This document shows, in pieces, positions 32,511-64,000 of a DNA stretch of 64,000 nt. The translations under genes and the position numbers were made by a program. Below the pieces are notes generated by a model. The model had not been told where the DNA came from. It ran no database searches and saw only the letters and a program-made list of their open reading frames with translations. Source of the stretch: Blasia pusilla (Eukaryota; Marchantiophyta; Marchantiopsida; Blasiales); the NCBI GenBank assembly GCA_050084515.1, contig CM114274.1:23002001-23066000 (forward strand), read 5' to 3'. Positions within the stretch are counted from its first letter, which is position 1, and each line of letters begins with the position of its first letter.

Positions 32511-35500
32511 AATTAGTTGTTTCAGCAAGGGAAATGAGTGAGGAGTCCTACATGGACCAAACTAGTTAATTCATAGCTTTTTTCTTGGTGGAAGAGGGAG
32601 ACGTTGTGCTATAATGATCATTAGGACTTAAGGAAAACATTTACGGGTGTCCTTGTTTCCTTTTTAAAATAACAAAATATAATTTGCATTTTTTCCACTA
32701 AGATGTCAATTCCATTGTCAGTATTTGCGTTTATCATTAAATTGTTCTTAAGAAGGTTATCACATGAATTTTTAGGTTAGCTAGTATCTAATGTTTGTAT
32801 TCCCTTCTCCCCTCATTTACATATATATTACAATGAGCAAAGACTTAAAAAAACATTCAAACATTTAAAAATATGAGACGAGGAGAATTTGGAAATAGGG
32901 AGTGTCAACTTGTACCACGACATGTAAGGGCTAATATATAAAGATGGACTAAACATAAAAAGTGGGACTTATTAGTGTGCCCTACACGGAATTCAATCAT
33001 CTATACTATAATGTGAGGAGGGAAGGGGGGGGGTACCTAAAAGGGGAAAAAAAGAAAAGTAAAGACCGCTATAAGAAGTGAAGCCTGCGAGCATATGATT
33101 TTTTTTTTTTACCAATTTGATGTCAGCCATTGGTATTTCTTTTCGCAATCTGTTCTTGGCATCTCGGCCTATTTTCTATTGAAATATGATCTCAGACTAT
33201 ACGTGGATTGATCGTCCCTTGGTTGGCATGTGTTCGAGACATTCAAAAATATTGGACGAACACGTGTTCTGCACAGTCACCACCTGTTACGTGGAGACAC
33301 ATGTAGACATTCGACAGACATTGCAAAGTTTGAATGTCAATAAGTATTCCTTTCTTTCCCTCACTTTCCTACTTTGGAGAAGGAAGAGGCAGGCCAACTC
33401 AAGTCCTCCACCCGAGTCGAATCTCACAGCTTTCTTGCTTCATAATCTGCTTCGAATTGGCAACCCATCCTTATATGCACCCGTGTCGGATTTTCTCCCG
33501 TGTTCGCAATCTTCAACATGTCCCTATCTGCTGCCGCGTCGAAGTTTTCTTCCTCATCAACAGCCCGCAACTCCAATTGCTGTAGCATTTCAGCGCATTG
33601 AATTCAAGGTAAGAAGGCCTCTGTCCTTCTCTCTCTCTGCATTTTATCATGTTGATTGTCTAATCGCATGAAGATTGAAGCCAACGGGCCAGGATAATCA
33701 ATGAGCACTCCGGATGAGCCTCGACTTTGCCAGTATTGAGAGATTTCAACGCTTCAGCAAGAGCGCGTGATAAAGAATTCTCAAGGACTTTCCATGCCTT
33801 TCCTGTCAGTGCTAACCACCATCACCACCACACTCATGCACTTCCTCCTCGACAACGGACAGTCACAGTCACACTCACTTCCACATGACAGTCCAATTTT
33901 TGACAAGACACAGACAATACTGGTGAATATAGGGGAGTTACTGCCAGTAGAGCCGTCCTTTCTCTCACCATAGAATTGGCCTGTGGACTGTCGACATTAC
34001 CAACCTCCATCCCTCTCCATATCCGTGACTCCTCCCTCTGTTCTTCTCTCCCAAATAAGCACATTAGTGTTTTGTCACGAATGCCAACAGTATAGCTCCC
34101 GAGACCAATTCCTAATTTTCGCTGACACACATCGAGGGTAAGGAAATCTCTACCCAGGCATTTTTAGAATGCAGTGATTGAATCTAACTCACACATTCTC
34201 CTACGTTGGCAGGAAGCTCGTGTACGCGGATGGAAGAAGCACGGAAAAAAATGTATATTTTTGTGTGGCATAACATTGGATCCCTGCTAAACTCAAGCCA
34301 ACCTGCATACAGTTACGGTCAAGAGGCTTGAGAAAGAAACCGCCGTGGCACTTGCTTAGCCAATCCAGAACTATAGTTTCCAACTCCTTAGCGGCTAGGC
34401 AAGTTATCCAGTTGAAGCCCACCACATTCAAGCACCCACCTAGCATCTCCCCCAGATATCTCGCCACGCTGTTGTTGTTGGGATAGTAGCCAATGAAGCT
34501 TGGACTCTGCCAATGTGTTACACCTTATTTGGCCCACCACCCATCAACCGACTCATGATCAAGCGATTCAAAGACCTACAACTTTAGTCTTACTACACAC
34601 ATCGTCAACCCTGAAACCCATTTCAAACAGCTTCACACGATAGTAAGGACTCTACCAGGGTACATGTACTTGTCACTCACGCTTGACGGGGCAATACATC
34701 GATCAACTCACGGTATTCAATAGACTTCTTGTGAATCGTAAAGACGGATTTATGTCTCGATCATGATCACAAGACCAATTTAAATACATATCTTGAAATC
34801 TAAGTAGAATGAGTGGAGTTGCAATATATACTGAATCATCGCTGCTGATTCCAAACTTCATGATGATCTTTGCAACTCTAATGATTCAGCGGGATTTTCT
34901 TGAGCTTGTGTGGGGAGGACTCATCGACCTGGGAAAATTTTGGTGCACACATCATACAATACATCGTCCATGCTTTCTCGATCCTTTGGATCTTTGAAAC
35001 CACATCTCCGTCCAAAACTCTTTTACGCTACATCTTTTTAAACAATGTTAATTTGACGTCCGTGCATCGCACGGGCTTTCTTACAAGTGCTTCATAATAG
35101 TTGGTTATTTGTCTTCCTACCCCTACATAATTTTTTTTAATGACGATAATATTTTCTTGGTGCTTGAATGCCCATGGTAATATAGATGAGAACTTATGAG
35201 CAAGGGCCAAATTTGTTAGAGTGGATAGCAGTGTTGAGAGTTCCACTATTATATCCAACTTATAATGAGTCACCGAAATGGATTGTTTTTTCATTTTTGA
35301 ATCGGGTAGGTTGGGAGCCTTCCACTTTGTGTAAAGAGCGTTTTGTAACACCCTCCAAAGGGTTTGAAAAATTGGAATGTTACAGCATAGGACCGAAAAA
35401 ATTGTTATTTTGTTAAAACTTCAATTTGAGATTTAACAGTAATTTGAAAATAAAAAACTATTGTGTTGTCAAATAAAATTGATCGAAAATGCACAAATGT

Positions 35501-36950
35501 AGAAAGCGACTTGCAAGAAGGAAGAACTCAGAGAAGAGACCAGCTCCGCAAAGACAGGGAAGTAGACCTAGAAATTATGTCCCAACGTTCGAAAGTGGCA
35601 TCGATCGGTTGAAGCAAGTGTAGTCAAGACTCAAGAGGTATAATTCTTTGAGGACCCGTATCTGACGGATAAATACACCAGGCCCCTTTGCTGTACTGTG
35701 CTTTACTTATCATAGTGCCGGAACAAACCGTACTGCTGGAACTTGAGCTGGGCGATGGCTAGCGAGAGCCGCGAGGCGTCTGTGTCCCACGGATATTTGC
35801 CCTCCATATTTACTCTCCCGGAAGTTGGAGCTCTGGGTTGGGACCGCATACGCACGTACGGCCCGGCAAAAGAGCTCTGCACCTCCTAATTTAGCTGCAG
35901 TGCCACGTCCGAACTTGCGAAGCCAAGTGAGGTTGGCGTAACTGCGAAAGTGACTGCGGAGTTTCGCCGGAGTAGGGCTGATGGCGAACAAATCCCACAC
36001 AGGGTTTCGCCACCGCCGACGGAATATGAAAGAGGGGGGGAGTATAGCGGACGGAACTTAATAGCGCGGCATGACACGCGAGGTCAGCGAAACACTACCG
36101 ACCACGTGGGGTTTAGGTTAGGAAGCAATCGAATATCTACGATTTTCCCTAATACCTGAGCTTATTTTTTTTTCTGAGCTTCTTTAGAATTTCCAGGAAA
36201 TTTATAAATGATGAAATACTGGAAATTTCCGTAATTTGGAAGTGCTTTTAGAGGGAGAGGTCCTGTGTGTGGCTGAAGGTATGACCAGGTTGCAGGAGCT
36301 TCTTCGCCTGAGGGGTAGAGGGTGGAGATGAGAGAGAGAGAGAGGGACGCAGAGGAGGCAGATTGATTTGAGGGAAGGGGAGTGGATTCGATGGAGGAAC
36401 GGGGCCACAGATCTCAATCGGAGTCGAAACGGTGAGCGAGAATGCTATTCTGGCGGGAGGGAGGAGAATTCGGCAGGTATCGAGGGAGTTTTTGTGTGGT
36501 TTGAACTGAAGAAAGTATAGGAGAGAGGGTTTTTGGGATGGATGCTCAGGTGATCAGTCTGCCATAGGATTGATCGGAATCCAGATCAGTGAATAATATT
36601 TAGTAGATGTGTCCTGTCTTGTGTGGACACGTCCTGAAAGGCAGGAATTAAGATTTATGGTAGGTGTGCTGAAGAAGTAGGCTGGAGGAACTGGGGAATG
36701 TGTCCATCTTTAGCTTCAGTTCGTGCATCAAGGGTTAGGCGTTAAGGATTGACTATCCCCTTCTCCCATCCTCTCTCTATCGGTCTCTTCTCAATGTCCT
36801 GTCTTTCTGCCATTTTTCTATTATGTGCTGCATTCATGGAGGCGCAATGCGAAGGTATGTGATACAAGTGGGGGTCTACGTAGAGGATTTATCAGATGAT
36901 CCTTAGTCTAGTTTGTAAACTAATAATAATGTGGGATTCTGGTTTTGTCT
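32511..36950. other. Intergenic region without a recognisable gene
   Basis: AT-rich, with homopolymers (poly-G near 33025, poly-T near 33100) and short ORFs on both strands, none with a known domain or codon pattern. A 6-bp-stem hairpin CCGTGC-ATC-GCACGG lies at 35060-35074. 35700-36130 is richer in GC. GA-rich sequence at 36320-36360 and the stretch to 37079 probably belong to the promoter and 5' UTR of the remodeller gene. Confidence 0.5.
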
Positions 36951-37079
36951 GCCTGTCTGTTCAGGTGAGGACTCTTTGGGGCGTTAGGATAGACTGCAAA
37001 TTCTGATGGAGGAATTTGCCGGCGAAATCTTTTAGATTCTTGTGCAAGGGTTGTACATATCTGAGAGTGAGAGTTAAAG
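36951..37079 (+). promoter_or_regulatory. Probable 5' UTR of the CHD1-like gene
   Basis: Stretch directly before ATG 37080, without an upstream frame of note. A leader intron ending at the AG near 36964 is possible but unproven. Confidence 0.35.
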
Positions 37080-63665
<26,586 letters not shown>

Positions 63666-64000
63666 GTGAGTTAAATCCAAATATCAACTGGATCAACTTT
63701 TTTTGAGAGCATTTTGGAAGTAATGTACCATGAGGGTGGGAGCTTACAAGAGGTTAATCCCAACTCTCTGTCCATCTTAAGAGTACTTCTGTCAAGATCG
63801 AGTGTCTGGCTGTTGATACTCTTAGCCTCCATTGATCTTCTTGATGGGAAAAGTTTAGTCAACTATTCCAACAGATTTGCATGAGTTAATTCATCAGAGA
63901 TGATGACCAGCACTCCATGGGGAGGTCATTGTCTTGCCTTCAAACGGTTCATTGTGGTTCAGTAGGGTAGGCCTTCTCCATAACTCTCTGGGAAGAAGAG
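63666..64000 (+). other. Intron 30 of the CHD1-like gene, cut by the window end
   Basis: Starts with donor GTGAGT at 63666. No further coding segment is recognisable before the window ends. Confidence 0.6.

Noticed and set aside
33186-33671. 161-codon ORF in the intergenic region
   Set aside because: No domain, no splice or promoter context; composition looks random.
35060-35074. Helitron 3' end hairpin
   Set aside because: The hairpin is short and no CTRR end or helicase gene is nearby.

Overview
The window looks like nuclear DNA of a green-lineage (streptophyte) eukaryote: GT-AG introns, a CHD1/CHR5-type chromatin remodeller, and plant-type Gypsy, Copia, LINE and Mutator-like elements. 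A cytosine methyltransferase inside a Gypsy polyprotein has precedent in charophyte algae (Klebsormidium) and in dinoflagellates (Symbiodinium), so a charophyte such as a Chara relative is plausible. The species cannot be fixed from the sequence alone.

Layout. 1-3827: decayed Gypsy and LINE debris. 3828-28099: one Gypsy element on the minus strand (Gypsy-1), with direct 1.03/1.01 kb LTRs, a TCTTA target-site duplication, a PBS and a PPT. Its pol gene is interrupted, and RNase H plus most of integrase are replaced, by two foreign blocks. The first (about 5877-18476) is a Mutator-like element: a decayed minus-strand MULE transposase, and divergent from it a plus-strand gene that resembles a ParB-like/beta-class amino-DNA-methyltransferase fusion. 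About 35 copies of a 27-bp palindrome lie in the introns and the shared promoter region of these two genes. The second (about 18477-24330) is a degenerate Gypsy whose polyprotein begins with a DNMT3-like C5-cytosine methyltransferase and ends with a PHD finger. 28105-32510: the older Gypsy into which Gypsy-1 inserted, a 5'-truncated LINE, a microsatellite, and a second relic of the PHD Gypsy split by a solo LTR. 32511-36950: no recognisable gene.

37080-63665 (continuing past the window): a host gene for a CHD1-like ATP-dependent remodeller. Thirty coding exons can be placed with consistent phase. Intron 24 carries an antisense Copia (Copia-1), and that Copia's right LTR is split by a younger sense Copia (Copia-2). 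Both Copias have primer sites matching the anticodon arm of initiator tRNA-Met, as in Drosophila copia.

Together the left half is a stack of nested elements, two of which carry DNA-methylation or chromatin-reading modules; the right half is a conserved chromatin gene tolerating a recent nested insertion. The most novel-looking signal is the palindrome-array system tied to the MULE/methyltransferase pair. I compare it by analogy with anti-silencing VANDAL elements of Arabidopsis; this link is inference.
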